Assembly (NCBI GenBank): GCA_017518225.1
Contig: JAFWVV010000018.1
Coordinates: 1 to 40,720, forward strand
Source of the DNA: Oscillospiraceae bacterium
GTDB lineage: Bacteria; Bacillota; Clostridia; Oscillospirales; Oscillospiraceae
Length of the DNA stretch: 40,720 nucleotides
Reading direction: 5' to 3'
In this document: positions 1 through 6,467 of the stretch, piece after piece
Numbering within the stretch: position 1 is the first letter of the stretch
How the letters are laid out: the number at the start of each line of letters is the position of its first letter
Notes under the pieces: generated by a model
The model's input: only the letters and a program-made list of their open reading frames with translations
The model's database searches: none
Told to the model about the DNA's origin: nothing
Program-made: the position numbers and the translations under genes

Positions 1-162
1 GCACCCAAGAAGTAATCCGAGGAAACGATTGCTTGTAAGCCTATTGATTATAGCCTCCATTTTCTCGCCGGCAATGATTTCCAGGCTATGGGACATTTGA
101 TTCATGCCGTAGATAAAGAACGCCAATCCGCCTAGTAACGTAAATATGGAAAAAATACTCAT
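1..162 (-). CDS. Na/Pi cotransporter family protein, N-terminal part (runs off the window)
   Basis: The first 54 residues of a minus-strand gene whose remainder lies outside the window. The N-terminus contains a hydrophobic helix with the motif LLGGLAFFIYGM, followed by MSHSLEIIAGEKME and a second hydrophobic start (RFLGLLLGC). This pattern is characteristic of the Na+/phosphate cotransporter (NptA/PhoU-fusion type, PF02690) family, which are inner-membrane transporters importing or exporting phosphate with sodium. The start ATG at 162 follows a good ribosome site (GGGAGG, 8-10 bases upstream). The gene sits directly downstream of a riboswitch-terminator leader, so its expression should depend on that RNA. 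The family call is strong; the substrate cannot be judged from this fragment. Confidence 0.85.
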   Translation of the reverse strand, partial: MSIFSIFTLLGGLAFFIYGMNQMSHSLEIIAGEKMEAIINRLTSNRFLGLLLGC

Positions 163-200
163 TGCTGCCTCCCAATATCGTGTGTTACAAAATGGGCGAT

Positions 201-243
201 AAAAAAAGACTTTTACCACAACCGAAGCTGTGGTAAAAGTCTT
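201..243 (-). terminator. Intrinsic terminator in the leader of the Na/Pi transporter gene
   Basis: A perfect 14-bp stem (206-219 with 230-243) with a 10-base loop is followed on the minus strand by a run of seven T. It lies between the riboswitch aptamer and the start codon. Its first arm contains the same bases (232-238) that close the aptamer's P1 stem, so the two structures are mutually exclusive. This fits an ON switch in which ligand binding prevents termination. Confidence 0.88.
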
Positions 244-323
244 GCTGCTTCGAACAAATTCCGGGGATAAGTCCCGTACTGACGGAATATGTTGCGCGTT
301 TGCGCCAGCTACTCCCTAATACC
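232..323 (-). ncRNA. yybP-ykoY (manganese-sensing) riboswitch aptamer
   Basis: On the minus strand the RNA reads AGGGAGUAGC, a GC hairpin (GGCGCAAACGCGC), a long imperfect arm (AUUCCGUCAGUACGGGA then UCCCCGGAAU) and AGCAAGACUUUUACC. The paired conserved blocks GGGAGUAGC and AGCAAGAC, on either side of the junction, are the Mn2+-binding loops L1 and L3 of the yybP-ykoY class. P1 is short (GGUA with UACC, 320-323 and 232-235). The class senses Mn2+ and usually activates manganese efflux or homeostasis genes. Here it controls a Na/Pi transporter. I recognised the class by its conserved blocks; a covariance-model scan was not possible. Confidence 0.8.
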
Positions 324-331
324 GCACTTAT

Positions 332-360
332 AATATAGCACGGAAGTGCCTATTTGTCAA
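332..360 (-). promoter_or_regulatory. Sigma-A promoter of the riboswitch-transporter transcript
   Basis: Minus strand: -35 TTGACA (355-360), 17-bp spacer, -10 TATATT (332-337). The predicted start near 325 lies just before the aptamer P1 strand. Both boxes and the spacing are near consensus. Confidence 0.85.
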
Positions 361-660
361 GAAAGAGTTCATGGGTATGAGCGAATGGGAAAGTCTTCTG
401 CCCAATATTCAAATGATTAGTTGCTCAAAATCAGTCTGTCGGTTTTCTCACAATATCCGCAACATTTTGCAGAGAAATAAATGCCATGTTACCCTCTGTG
501 AGAACGATACCCCTCTGTGAGAACGATTTGTCCCGGAGGGGAAGAACGAGAAATTTACATAACAACAAACGGCCGCTACGGAAATAGCTCCGTGGTGGCT
601 GTTTTCACAGTGGCCGATGGCCGGAAGTGCTTGAAATCAAGGCTTTTTCGGGCAAAAAGG
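361..660. other. Intergenic stretch without a credible gene; contains a short tandem direct repeat
   Basis: I see no convincing gene here. A 17-bp sequence, CCCTCTGTGAGAACGAT, occurs twice (492-508 and 511-527) with a period of 19 bases. A 99-codon open frame starting at 517 is explained by the downstream inverted-repeat element and has no recognisable protein features. Confidence 0.6.
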
Positions 661-807
661 AAAGGGCGTGTTGCAAAATGCGCTTTTGGGGCTAAAGTCA
701 CAAAAGAATATCTCAATATAGTTACTGGGAACCGCCGATTTTGGCGGTTCCCAGTAACTTTTCTCGCAAATACTTTTTTAAAATTTATATTTTGCAACAC
801 GTCCTTT
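661..807. mobile_element. MITE-like element with 19-bp terminal inverted repeats
   Basis: The ends AAAGGGCGTGTTGCAAAAT (661-679) and ATTTTGCAACACGTCCTTT (789-807) are inverted copies with one mismatch. Inside lies a perfect 16-bp hairpin (721-736 with 743-758, loop GATTTT). The element is 147 bp and non-coding. Terminal inverted repeats around a foldback core are typical of miniature inverted-repeat transposable elements. No clear target-site duplication is visible, so a structured RNA or a large bidirectional terminator remains possible. Confidence 0.6.
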
Positions 808-844
808 TATGGCTAAAGATTGATATTTTAACAGAATCGGGGCT

Positions 845-864
845 ATCGTTAGAATTCGTAACGC
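845..864. repeat. Left copy of a direct repeat flanking the MerR-hydrolase cassette
   Basis: ATCGTTAGAATTCGTAACGC. The partner at 3666-3685 matches 18 of 20 bases in the same orientation. Each copy holds an inverted repeat CGTTA-N7-TAACG, the shape expected of a recombinase core or a protein operator. The two copies bracket four genes. Confidence 0.55.
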
Positions 865-969
865 AAAACCGTCTTTGTACCAGCTTCTTTTCTGTAAGAA
901 ATATAGATGACAGTATGAATAGAGATAACAATAATGTCCCGCGCCGATGTGGTTCAGAGGCGTTTGGGT

Positions 970-1407
970 TTATGAATGTGCATTGTCATACATCTTTTTG
1001 ATGTCAATCGGCAGACCATCAGGGATCATGTCTTTCAGTTTGTCTTCAGATCCGTTTTTGATTGCTGTTTCATAGTACCAGCATTTGAATTTCAGCATAT
1101 CAAGCGTTTTTTGAAGCTGTATCATTTCAGCTTCCACAGCGGCTTTCCGTGTCTCGAACAGCTCTTTTCTCTGCGCATAGGTAGTTGGCCCCTCTACGCA
1201 CCATTCCATAAACTTCTTGATATCCTTTATCTCAAGGCCGGAAGTCTTCAAACATTCAATGACCCTGAGAGCTTCAACTTCTGTTTCTCCAAATTGCCGG
1301 ACGCCAGATTGTCTCTGCATCGACGGAAAAAGCCCTTCTTTGTCATAATAGCGGAGCGTTGAAATCGGGAGATTGAACATCTCCGACATCTGTCCTATCG
1401 TGTACAC
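970..1407 (-). CDS. MerR family transcriptional regulator
   Basis: A 145-residue protein starting with the classic MerR winged helix (YTIGQMSEMFNLPISTLRYY, then DKEGLFP and an R-x-FG-x-x-E-V-E-AL stretch) and ending with a coiled-coil helix (residues about 75-115) used for dimerisation. I prefer the GTG at 1407 because AGGAG lies 8 bases upstream; the ATG at 1428 has no good ribosome site and places that AGGAG inside the gene. It lacks the effector-binding C-terminal domain of TipA or BmrR and has no conserved metal-binding cysteine cluster, so the ligand is unknown. It is divergent from the hydrolase operon, whose promoter has the 19-bp spacer that MerR proteins untwist, so it almost certainly controls that operon. 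Confidence 0.9.
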   Translation of the reverse strand: MYTIGQMSEMFNLPISTLRYYDKEGLFPSMQRQSGVRQFGETEVEALRVIECLKTSGLEIKDIKKFMEWCVEGPTTYAQRKELFETRKAAVEAEMIQLQKTLDMLKFKCWYYETAIKNGSEDKLKDMIPDGLPIDIKKMYDNAHS

Positions 1408-1438
1408 AAAAAATTCTCCTGAATTCATAAAATAGCCC

Positions 1439-1469
1439 TTGACCTAAAGTTAGGTTTAGGTATTACAAT
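1439..1469 (+). promoter_or_regulatory. MerR-type promoter with 19-bp spacer and palindromic operator
   Basis: Plus strand: -35 TTGACC (1439-1444), -10 TACAAT (1464-1469), spacer 19 bp, longer than the normal 17 bp. The spacer region carries the inverted repeat ACCTAA-AG-TTAGGT (1442-1455). An overlong spacer with a central dyad is the hallmark of promoters that MerR family proteins activate by DNA distortion. It drives the hydrolase operon. Confidence 0.82.
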
Positions 1470-1527
1470 ATTATTGTACCACGGTACGGCAGAAAAAACA
1501 ACATCAATTTATGGAGGTTTTTTGAAT

Positions 1528-2529
1528 ATGATTAGAACGGAAGAACTCAAACTCACACAGGAATGGGACAAGACATTCCAAAAGAGCGATAAAGTCGATC
1601 ACAGCAAGGTGACCTTTGTAAATCGGTACGGTATTACGTTGGTGGCAGATATGTACGTTCCGAAAGACGCAGAGAGCAAGTTACCGGCCATTGCAGTTTC
1701 CGGTCCTTTCGGTGCAGTCAAGGAGCAGTGCTCCGGGCTGTATGCACAGACGATGGCGGAGCGTGGATTCCTCACTATCGCATTCGATCCGTCCTTTACC
1801 GGCGAGAGCGGCGGAAATGTGAGATACATGGCCTCGCCGGATATCAACACCGAGGACTTTATGGCGGCAGTGGACTTTCTTTCCCTCCATGAAATGGTTG
1901 ATCCGGAGCGAATCGGCATCATCGGGATCTGCGGCTGGGGCGGCATGGCGATCAATGCCGCCGCATTGGATACCCGCATCAAGGCAACCGTTGCTTCTAC
2001 CATGTATGATATGACTCGCGTGAATGCCAAGGGCTACTTCGATTCTGCTGACAGCGAAGAAGCCCGTTATCAGGCAAAGACCGCCATGTGCGCCCAGAGA
2101 CTTGAAGATTTGAAGAACGGTGAATATAAGCTCGGTGGCGGCGTTGTTGATCCCCTGCCGGAAGATGCTCCGTTCTTCGTAAGGGATTATTACGACTACT
2201 ACAAAACCGAACGTGGCTATCATCCCCGTTCTCTGAACTCCAACGGTGGCTGGAACGTCATTGGCTGCGAGTCCTTTGTCAATCAGCCTATTCTCCAGTA
2301 CAGCAATGAAATACGCAGCGCAGTTCTTCTGATTCACGGAGAGAAAGCCCATTCCTGCTATTTCAGCCGTGACGCCTATGCAAACATGACGAAAGACAGC
2401 AAGTATACAGATAACAAAGAACTTATGATTATTCCCGATGCTGTTCATACCGATCTCTATGACGGTGGCGGTAAAGACGCTATTCCGTTTGTCAAAATTC
2501 AAAGTTTCTTTGAGCAGCATATGGAATGA
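1528..2529 (+). CDS. Alpha/beta hydrolase (dienelactone hydrolase/YcjY-like)
   Basis: 333 residues. The start ATG at 1528 follows GGAGG by 10 bases; an upstream in-frame ATG at 1474 overlaps the promoter region and is unlikely. The N-terminal part (VTFVNRYGITLVADMYVP) is the usual beta-sheet opening of this hydrolase group. The nucleophile elbow reads GIIGICGWGG with Cys135 in the nucleophile position; the likely catalytic histidine is His307 in PDAVHTDLYD, near the C-terminus. The protein has no signal peptide and should be cytoplasmic. It is the first gene of a MerR-controlled operon with a lipoprotein and a flavodoxin-like reductase. The natural substrate is unknown; a detoxification or stress role is an inference from the neighbours. 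Confidence 0.85.
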   Translation: MIRTEELKLTQEWDKTFQKSDKVDHSKVTFVNRYGITLVADMYVPKDAESKLPAIAVSGPFGAVKEQCSGLYAQTMAERGFLTIAFDPSFTGESGGNVRYMASPDINTEDFMAAVDFLSLHEMVDPERIGIIGICGWGGMAINAAALDTRIKATVASTMYDMTRVNAKGYFDSADSEEARYQAKTAMCAQRLEDLKNGEYKLGGGVVDPLPEDAPFFVRDYYDYYKTERGYHPRSLNSNGGWNVIGCESFVNQPILQYSNEIRSAVLLIHGEKAHSCYFSRDAYANMTKDSKYTDNKELMIIPDAVHTDLYDGGGKDAIPFVKIQSFFEQHME

Positions 2530-2539
2530 GAGGCAGCGT

Positions 2540-3106
2540 ATGAGCGTAAAAAAATGGATCGTTCTGTTAGTCGGTATCGCATTGGCTTTCTGCCTTGCCG
2601 CCTGCGGCTCGGGTCAGCAAGCAGAACCGAGTACAACTGCCGACTCGAAAACAATACAAGAAAGCGGTACGGAACCGGTTGCGACAGCGCATTCAGAGGA
2701 TGCGACATCGGAGCCGGAAGTCACGAATGATACAGAAAGCAAAGCAGAGGAAACTATGCACTTATTTATTGGAAATACCGAGGTTTCCGTTGCATGGGAG
2801 GTTAACGAGTCCGTAAGTGCGCTTATCGATCTGGTTAAAGCAGAACCGCTCATAATCGATATGTCCATGTACGGCGGTTTTGAGCAGGTAGGCTCTCTTA
2901 GTACAAGTTTACCGAGAAATGATAAGCAGACTACTACGGAAGCCGGGGACATCGTCCTGTATTCCGGAAATCAGATCGTCGTATTTTACGGCTCAAACTC
3001 ATGGTCTTATACAAGACTGGGCAGAATCACGGACAAGACTGCCGCTGAAATGGCTGATCTGCTGAGCAACGGCAATGTCACAATGACGATTTCATACGGA
3101 GGATAA
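2540..3106 (+). CDS. Lipoprotein with cyclophilin-like fold domain
   Basis: 188 residues, starting at ATG 2540 eleven bases after the hydrolase stop. The N-terminus is a lipoprotein signal (KKWIVLLVGIALAFCLAAC) with lipobox LAAC and lipidated Cys. A low-complexity Ser/Thr/Glu linker (about residues 25-70) follows. The C-terminal 120 residues carry the conserved pattern MYGGFEQVGSL, LPRND, GDIVLYSGNQIVVFYG and SWSYTRLGRI of the cyclophilin-like fold family (PF18050). In this family the prolyl-isomerase active site is not conserved and the function is unknown. It is typically encoded beside flavodoxins, as here, so a role on the outside of the membrane in redox stress is possible but unproved. 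Confidence 0.85.
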   Translation: MSVKKWIVLLVGIALAFCLAACGSGQQAEPSTTADSKTIQESGTEPVATAHSEDATSEPEVTNDTESKAEETMHLFIGNTEVSVAWEVNESVSALIDLVKAEPLIIDMSMYGGFEQVGSLSTSLPRNDKQTTTEAGDIVLYSGNQIVVFYGSNSWSYTRLGRITDKTAAEMADLLSNGNVTMTISYGG

Positions 3107-3110
3107 TAAA

Positions 3111-3653
3111 ATGAGCAAGGTTCTTGTTGTAACGACGAGTTTAAGGGCAAGGAGCAATTCGGATATACTCGCTGAACGGCTCATCGCCGGAGCGAAAGAC
3201 GCAGGTCACGAAGTGGAGCATGTGAGTCTGAAGGGCAAGGAAATCAAGTTCTGCGTCGGTTGTCTTGCCTGTCAGAAAACACAAAAATGTGTGCTGAAAG
3301 ATGATGCTGTGGAGATAGCTGAAAAAGTCAAAAATGCGGACACGCTCGTTTTTGTCACGCCAATCTATTACTACGAGATGAGCGGCCAGATGAAGACGCT
3401 GCTTGACCGTTTGAATCCGCTCTATCCTTCGGATTACCGATTCCGTAATGTCTATATGCTGGCGACAGCAACGGAGGATGAAAAGGCCACTTCGGAAAAA
3501 GCTGTATCAGGTCTGCAAGGCTGGGTGGATTGCTTTGAGAAAGCAACACTTGTTGATTCTCTTTTCTGCGGCGGCATTTCCGATCCGGGTGCGGCAACAA
3601 ACAAGGAAGAAGAACTTATGGAGGCATATTGCTTTGGTAAAAGCACTTTATAA
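3111..3653 (+). CDS. Flavodoxin family protein / NADPH-dependent FMN reductase
   Basis: 180 residues; start ATG 3111 is four bases after the lipoprotein stop, with GGAGG upstream. The N-terminus has the FMN phosphate-binding loop (TTSLRARSNSDILAERL), a cysteine-bearing segment CVGCLACQKTQKC resembling the iron-sulfur flavoprotein/MdaB group, and the isoalloxazine loop TPIYYYEMSGQMKTLLDR. These point to an FMN-binding, quinone- or disulfide-directed reductase in the cytoplasm. The length is usual for the family and the gene appears intact. It ends the MerR-controlled operon, before two terminators. Confidence 0.87.
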   Translation: MSKVLVVTTSLRARSNSDILAERLIAGAKDAGHEVEHVSLKGKEIKFCVGCLACQKTQKCVLKDDAVEIAEKVKNADTLVFVTPIYYYEMSGQMKTLLDRLNPLYPSDYRFRNVYMLATATEDEKATSEKAVSGLQGWVDCFEKATLVDSLFCGGISDPGAATNKEEELMEAYCFGKSTL

Positions 3654-3665
3654 AGTAATAAGGGA

Positions 3666-3685
3666 ATCGTTAAATTTCGTAACGC
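3666..3685. repeat. Right copy of the direct repeat flanking the MerR-hydrolase cassette
   Basis: ATCGTTAAATTTCGTAACGC, 18 of 20 bases identical to 845-864, same orientation, just after the last cassette gene. See the left copy. Confidence 0.55.
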
Positions 3686-3715
3686 TGCCGGTGCCGAGAC
3701 CCCTATAAAAGCAGA

Positions 3716-3752
3716 AATCCTGAGCCGAGAGACCCCCGGTTCAGGATTTTTC
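3716..3752 (+). terminator. Terminator after the MerR-controlled operon
   Basis: Stem AATCCTGAGCC (3716-3726) with GGTTCAGGATT (3738-3748), one G-U pair, followed by TTTTCTT. Confidence 0.75.
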
Positions 3753-3774
3753 TTGCGGTGGAACGTATGGAAAT

Positions 3775-3813
3775 GCCGAAAACAGCCTATTTTCACGGTG
3801 TTTTCGGCTTTTT
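3775..3813 (+). terminator. Second intrinsic terminator on the plus strand
   Basis: Stem GCCGAAAACA (3775-3784) with TGTTTTCGGC (3799-3808), followed by TTTTT. It backs up the terminator at 3716-3752. Confidence 0.75.
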
Positions 3814-3817
3814 AGGG

Positions 3818-3859
3818 CAAAAATATAGGATTGCTATCTTGTTAAAATAGCAATCCTAT
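3818..3859 (-). terminator. Terminator downstream of tRNA-Ser
   Basis: A perfect 13-bp stem (3825-3837 with 3847-3859) is followed on the minus strand by ATTTTTGCCC. It starts three bases after the encoded CCA of the tRNA gene. Confidence 0.78.
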
Positions 3860-3861
3860 GA

Positions 3862-3950
3862 TGGCGGAGGGTAAGGGATTCGAACCCCTGTGGACTTTTG
3901 CCCTAACGGTTTTCAAGACCGCCCCGTTATGACCACTTCGGTAACCCTCC
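3862..3950 (-). tRNA. tRNA-Ser (anticodon UGA)
   Basis: The minus strand begins GGAGGGUUACCGAAGUGGUC and ends ACCCUCCG-CCA. Acceptor arms GGAGGGU and ACCCUCC pair fully. The anticodon loop is CUUGAAA, giving anticodon UGA. A long variable arm (AGGGCAAAAGUCC region) is the class II sign of serine tRNA. The T-arm GGGGUUCGAAUCCC is canonical and the 3' CCA is encoded (3862-3864). Confidence 0.95.
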
Positions 3951-4008
3951 GGATATGTGAACTCCCGATTGGGAGATCAGCAACGATATATAATTGTTTC
4001 TGTAGCGG

Positions 4009-4045
4009 CAAGACCGCCCCGTTATGTCCTGTTGCGGTGCCCGAA
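4009..4045 (-). pseudogene. Remnant of a tRNA-Ser 5' half
   Basis: Bases 4009-4026 are identical, in the same orientation, to the D-arm to anticodon-stem part of the intact tRNA-Ser (18 bases, CATAACGGGGCGGTCTTG on the minus strand). The flanking bases to about 4045 (CGGGCACCGCAACAGGA) only loosely resemble the acceptor and D stem. No T-arm or 3' half follows, so this cannot be a working tRNA. It may be a decayed duplicate or a scar of integration at the tRNA gene. Confidence 0.6.
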
Positions 4046-4106
4046 ATCTTCAGATCATAGGATGCTCGCAAACGGCCCTGCTTCGGAGTCCCCTCGCACG
4101 TCTAAC

Positions 4107-4136
4107 AAGATAGCATATCCGCGGGGGGGATGTCAA
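4107..4136 (-). promoter_or_regulatory. Probable promoter for the tRNA-Ser transcript
   Basis: Minus strand: -35 TTGACA (4131-4136), 18-bp spacer, -10 TATCTT (4107-4112). It lies about 150 bp upstream of the intact tRNA, so the transcript would also include the tRNA remnant. Confidence 0.6.
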
Positions 4137-4159
4137 GGCGCGGGTGGAGAGAAATCTTA

Positions 4160-4189
4160 CGCAGCGCCCGCTTATGGATGGGCGCTGCG
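4160..4189 (-). terminator. Hairpin at the end of gluQ
   Basis: Perfect 10-bp stem CGCAGCGCCC (4160-4169) with GGGCGCTGCG (4180-4189); the gluQ stop codon lies in the loop. The tract after it on the minus strand (GTAAGATTTCTCTC) is only moderately T-rich. Confidence 0.5.
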
Positions 4190-5134
4190 TTCGTCGCAGA
4201 GGATATCCTCGGTCTTAACGCGCGTCCAGGAGAAATCTGCCAGCAGCTCGCGGGGCGTGACGGGCTCGTCGCGGTCGATCAGCCCGCAGAGAAAAGCGAG
4301 GCGGCCGCAAAGCGCCTCCGGGCGAAAGCTGTTTCGCAATTCCTGCATGCTGAGGCTGCCGCGGCGTTTCGATAGCTTTTCTCCGGCTGCGCTGCCGCCG
4401 CTCTCGATCAGCAGCGGGGCATGACAGTAGGAGGGGGCGCGGCCGCCCAGCGTTTCGATCAGCCAGGCCTGCCGCGGCGAGGAGGACAGCAGATCGCGCC
4501 CGCGTACGACACGCGTGACGCCCATCCGCCAGTCGTCCACGCTAACCGCGAGCTGATAGGCAAAAACGCCGTCGGCGCGCCGGATGATAAAATCGCCGAC
4601 TTCGCGCGCGGGATTTTGCAGCAGTTCGCCGTAGTGCCCGTCGATCAGACGCAGCGTTTCGTCCGGGCAGCGGAGCTTCCAGGCGGGGGGACGGGGAGAG
4701 GCGCGCAGCTGCGCCTCTCGCTCGTCCGCCGTGAATCGGGCGCAGCGGCAGGAGGCGTCGTGCTCTTTCTCGCCTGGCTGCGGCGCAGAGGCGGCGGCCA
4801 AACGCTCGGCGCGGCTGCACCAGCAGGGATAGACGAGCCCGCGCGCCTCGAGCGCGGCAAAGGCCTCCTCATAGACCGCCGTGCGCCGGGATTGGGCATA
4901 GCTCGGCTCTGGCCAGCCGCGATCCCAGTCGAGCCCCAGCCAGCGCAGATCGTCCGCCATTGCCTCTGCGTAGTCCGCGCGTGAGCGCGCCGGGTCGAGG
5001 TCCTCCATGCGGAAGATCAGCTCGCCGTTCTGGGCGCGGCAATCCAGCCAGGCCAGCAGAAGGCTCAGCAGGTTTCCCATATGCAGATAACCGGAGGGGC
5101 TGGGCGCGAGGCGCGCAATGACATCTTGGTCCAT
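4172..5134 (-). CDS. gluQ: Glutamyl-Q tRNA(Asp) synthetase
   Basis: 320 residues, about the usual length. GluQRS is a truncated glutamyl-tRNA synthetase paralogue that attaches glutamate to the queuosine base of tRNA-Asp. Seen here: the class I signature as PSGYLHMGN near residue 12 (HIGH-like), the RMEDLDPAR segment that binds the amino acid, a Cys-rich insertion starting YPCWCSRAERL and continuing to ASCRCARF (the zinc site typical of this family), DDWRMGVTRVVRGRDLL, and the KMSKS-like EKLSKRRG. It lacks the C-terminal anticodon-binding domain of true GluRS, which supports GluQRS. The start at 5134 has GGAG nearby. It follows the exporter genes on the same strand but with a hairpin between them. 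Confidence 0.92.
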   Translation of the reverse strand: MDQDVIARLAPSPSGYLHMGNLLSLLLAWLDCRAQNGELIFRMEDLDPARSRADYAEAMADDLRWLGLDWDRGWPEPSYAQSRRTAVYEEAFAALEARGLVYPCWCSRAERLAAASAPQPGEKEHDASCRCARFTADEREAQLRASPRPPAWKLRCPDETLRLIDGHYGELLQNPAREVGDFIIRRADGVFAYQLAVSVDDWRMGVTRVVRGRDLLSSSPRQAWLIETLGGRAPSYCHAPLLIESGGSAAGEKLSKRRGSLSMQELRNSFRPEALCGRLAFLCGLIDRDEPVTPRELLADFSWTRVKTEDILCDERSAHP

Positions 5135-5152
5135 AGCTTCTCCTATATGGCG

Positions 5153-5183
5153 CAGACCCGCCGTGGAATATGCGGCGGGTCTG
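5153..5183 (-). terminator. Hairpin between the exporter genes and gluQ
   Basis: Perfect 11-bp stem CAGACCCGCCG (5153-5163) with CGGCGGGTCTG (5173-5183). It lacks a T-run on the minus strand, so it may attenuate rather than end transcription into gluQ. Confidence 0.4.
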
Positions 5184-5191
5184 GTGAAAGT

Positions 5192-5626
5192 TTATGCTTG
5201 GCGTTTCATGTGCAGCTCCCGCAGCGCCATGACGACGCTGATGCCGGCGGAGATCGCCAGCGCGGAGATCAGGGTGTCGCCGCCGATCTGCCTGGTCGCT
5301 GCAAGATCCCCGTGGACGGCGGCGTCCAGCGTGTAGTACAGCATGCCGCCGGGAATGAGCGGGATCACGGAGGGGACGACGATCATCGTGGCGGTGCACT
5401 TCATGTGACGGGCAAGGACTTCCGCATACAGCACGGCAAAGGCCGAGCCCGAAAAATTTGACAGAAAGAGGGAGTGGAACAGGTAATCCGTCAGCAGATA
5501 GACGCCCCAGGACAACAGTCCACCCAAGGCACAGACGAAGAAGAAACGCTTTCGCGCGCCAAAATACATTGCAAAGCCGAAGGCGGCAACGAATGCGGCG
5601 ATCAGCTGATAAATCGCATCTAACAT
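5192..5626 (-). CDS. Threonine/serine exporter, small subunit (ThrE_2 type)
   Basis: 144 residues with four to five hydrophobic helices: FVAAFGFAMYFGA, FFVCALGGLLSWGVYLL, FAVLYAEVLAR and the hallmark VPSVIPLIPGGMLYYTL, plus TLISALAISAGISVVMAL. This is the pattern of the DUF3815/ThrE_2 half of split threonine/serine exporters (PF12821). The start at 5626 has AAAGGAGG six to seven bases upstream. It lies 13 bases downstream of the larger subunit and is surely cotranscribed and assembled with it in the membrane. The substrate is inferred from the family. Confidence 0.88.
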   Translation of the reverse strand: MLDAIYQLIAAFVAAFGFAMYFGARKRFFFVCALGGLLSWGVYLLTDYLFHSLFLSNFSGSAFAVLYAEVLARHMKCTATMIVVPSVIPLIPGGMLYYTLDAAVHGDLAATRQIGGDTLISALAISAGISVVMALRELHMKRQA

Positions 5627-5639
5627 GGTCGGCCTCCTT

Positions 5640-6410
5640 TCAGGGGATCAGGTTCACGATAGCCAGCGCCATCATGAAGCCTCCGGCCAGCGCCGCGGCC
5701 CAGATGATCGTCTCGGCCAGACGGACGACACCGGAGATGGTGTTGCCGACCAGAATGTTGCGGATCGCGTTGGTCATCGTGAGACCGGGGATCAGCAGCA
5801 TGATGTCGCCGATGAGGATCTTATCCATATGCAAGACCGGGATCAGCTTCGACACCAGACCGACGCCGAGACCGATCATCAGCGAAACGAGCATATTGGC
5901 GGCGGCGGTGTTGAGCTCCGTGCGTCCGATGCGCCCCTGCAGCAGGCAGATGATCGCGCCGAAGACTGCCGAGACCAACCCGTCCCAGAGATTGCCGCCG
6001 AAGAAAACGGCAAAGCCGCCCGCACCCAGAATGCTGCCCACGAGAACGGCGGGGAGGGGCTTTTTGCCAGCGGCGATCTTGTAAAGACGCTCACGAAACT
6101 CCGCGATGGGGATGGGCTTGGCGCAGCACTCGCGGCTCAAGGCGTTGAGCTTTTCCAGCCGGTAAAAATCCGTCGTGCCGTAGGAGCGGATGCGCCGCGT
6201 CTCGGTGATGGATTCCCGGTCGGGATAGTTCATGGTGATGGTAATGAGGGAGGGGATGACAAACACGTTCATCACGCCGCCGTAGGCGGTGCCGATGCGC
6301 GTGAGCGTGTCCTCCACGCGGCTGATCTCCGCGCCGCACTCCAGCAGCAGCTGACCCGTCTCCATCAGACAGGCGATCAGCCGGGCTTCTTCGTCTCTGG
6401 TCAGATCCAT
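5640..6410 (-). CDS. Threonine/serine exporter, large subunit (ThrE type)
   Basis: 256 residues. The soluble N-terminus has the ThrE signature ETGQLLLECGAEISRVEDT and FVIPSLITIT, followed by R-R-I-RSYGTTDF and then five membrane helices (about residues 115-255). This matches PF06738, the N-terminal half of bacterial ThrE, which exports threonine and serine. In many Firmicutes the two halves are separate genes, as here. A consensus-like promoter lies upstream (6468-6496). The start ATG at 6410 has GGAG about ten bases before it. Confidence 0.9.
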   Translation of the reverse strand: MDLTRDEEARLIACLMETGQLLLECGAEISRVEDTLTRIGTAYGGVMNVFVIPSLITITMNYPDRESITETRRIRSYGTTDFYRLEKLNALSRECCAKPIPIAEFRERLYKIAAGKKPLPAVLVGSILGAGGFAVFFGGNLWDGLVSAVFGAIICLLQGRIGRTELNTAAANMLVSLMIGLGVGLVSKLIPVLHMDKILIGDIMLLIPGLTMTNAIRNILVGNTISGVVRLAETIIWAAALAGGFMMALAIVNLIP

Positions 6411-6467
6411 GACAGCGTCTCCGAAAACATGAGGTGTTGCGGCGCGTTTTTGCGCCGTTCGATGCGT

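Noticed and set aside
517-816. 99-codon plus-strand frame and its 74-codon minus-strand counterpart
   Set aside because: Both arise from the inverted-repeat element; no ribosome site, no protein features.
1681-2520. 279-codon minus-strand frame inside the hydrolase gene
   Set aside because: Antisense to a clearly recognisable enzyme with promoter and ribosome site on the plus strand.
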